Shown here piece by piece: positions 63,231 to 64,000 of a stretch of DNA of 64,000 nucleotides (positions are counted from its first letter, which is position 1; the number at the start of each line of letters is the position of its first letter). The translations under genes and the position numbers were made by a program. The notes beneath the pieces are model-generated. The model saw only the letters and a program-made list of their open reading frames with translations. It was not told the origin of the DNA and ran no database searches. Source of the stretch: Rhizophagus irregularis (Eukaryota > Glomeromycota > Glomeromycetes > Glomerales > Glomeraceae); NCBI RefSeq assembly GCF_026210795.1, contig NC_089438.1, positions 310,001 through 374,000 on the forward strand, read 5' to 3'.

Positions 63231-64000
63231 AATCATATGACCTTTTATTAAAAGTTTGAAAGTTATAATGATTATTATTCAAAATCTAATTATTTTGTTT
63301 AATTTATAATGGCTTTTTAAAATAAAGTGATGATGATTATTCAGGCTGTACTGAAAAAAAACGTGAGTATATAGTATATAAAAAGTGAGTAACGTAGATT
63401 GGCTAAGTAAGTCACATGTTTAGCTACGTACTCATTATAATGATATAATGAATATAAGGCACCTAACGACCTAACGTCCTATACAATTTACGTGACTTAT
63501 ACAAAATCTTTCGTGGCACGATTGTTTTATTTACCGCCACAATAAATTTATTTCTCTATTTTTTAAAAATCTATTAAATTAAATAACTTAAGTGTAGAGC
63601 ATACTGTAAACTATTTTTTTTTTAATAAACGCGTTTAACTTTTATTACGCTAGTTTGAGTATTTATGAATTAATTAATATTTCTTAACGTGTATTTGAAC
63701 TATTTCATTAAAAATAATATTTGCTTATTCTATGAACGATAATATAATCATTTCAAAAGCTATTTAAAATATTTCTGCCATATTCTTTATTTTCAATGTT
63801 TAACTTTGTAAGTATATCTTTCGTGTAATATTTATAAGTAAAATTAAATACGGTCGTAAAATTAATGTGATTCTACGAATATATTATACGTTAATGTCTA
63901 CTGTAAAGAAATGTTCTAGCGAGTTTATATTTATTTTAATAATTATGGCTTAGCGAATAAATTTTTCATGTTCCTTATATTTATTAATAACTGAAATTTT
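63231..64000. other. Window end, no gene seen
   Basis: AT-rich with no ORF. 63327-63370 may hold a remnant of the linker exon of E2 copy 4 (GATTATTCAGGCTGTACTG followed by a GTGAGT-type donor). Any partner domain would lie beyond the window. Confidence 0.4.

Overview
The window looks like nuclear DNA of an arbuscular mycorrhizal fungus of the Rhizophagus type (Glomeromycotina). The sequence is very AT-rich. Genes carry many short GT-AG introns. It contains tyrosine-kinase-like (TKL) protein kinases with the N-terminal FQ..F..WTSGN..ID.FIQ signature that I associate with the expanded Rhizophagus kinase family, an F-box/LRR-like gene, UBE2D-type ubiquitin-conjugating (E2) genes, and a dense load of hAT, Helitron and retroposed elements. 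The organism assignment is inference from these families; no marker gene fixes the species.

Layout, left to right. 142-3240: an E2 domain spliced in frame to a BED/hAT-transposase-derived protein. 3241-6314: two small hAT-like MITEs and a decayed kinase. 6315-12675 (minus): kinase array A, eight tandem exons each encoding a truncated kinase N-lobe, ending in one complete kinase domain. 15276-17752 (plus): a second E2 gene spliced to a complete kinase domain, with its catalytic Cys replaced by Asp and one frameshift. 19629-25042 (minus): Helitron Rep/helicase and a probable OB-fold accessory gene, both slightly damaged. 27113-30651 (minus): kinase array B, a shorter paralogue of A whose first exon carries a microinversion. 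31544-32603: a poly-A retroposon. 33381-40079: a 6.7-kb gene-less DNA element holding a satellite with a higher-order repeat and a hairpin tandem array. 40523-41022: a third, decayed E2. 42554-45706: a stack of four nested transposons with readable target duplications. 45976-47556: the F-box gene. 47875-51023: a structurally complete hAT transposon with an open transposase. 52985-58803: relics of a kinase, a hAT BED exon and a reverse transcriptase. 59119-60503: a fold-back hAT-like element. 62416-63230: a fourth E2, a pseudogene.

The main theme is a recurrent unit: a minus-strand kinase array head to head with a plus-strand E2 gene, duplicated at least twice (about 6.0-16.2 kb and 26.8-41.0 kb) and then invaded by mobile elements. 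The E2 copies all keep the same phase-1 splice donor immediately after the EW(T/I)RKYA end of the E2 fold where it is readable. In copy 1 this joins a transposase-derived domain, in copy 2 a kinase. The best candidate for something undescribed is this swappable E2 module, with catalytic-Cys loss in three of the four copies. Next come the kinase genes built from chains of symmetric N-lobe exons. All gene models are from reading splice sites and frames by eye; no transcript or database evidence was available.
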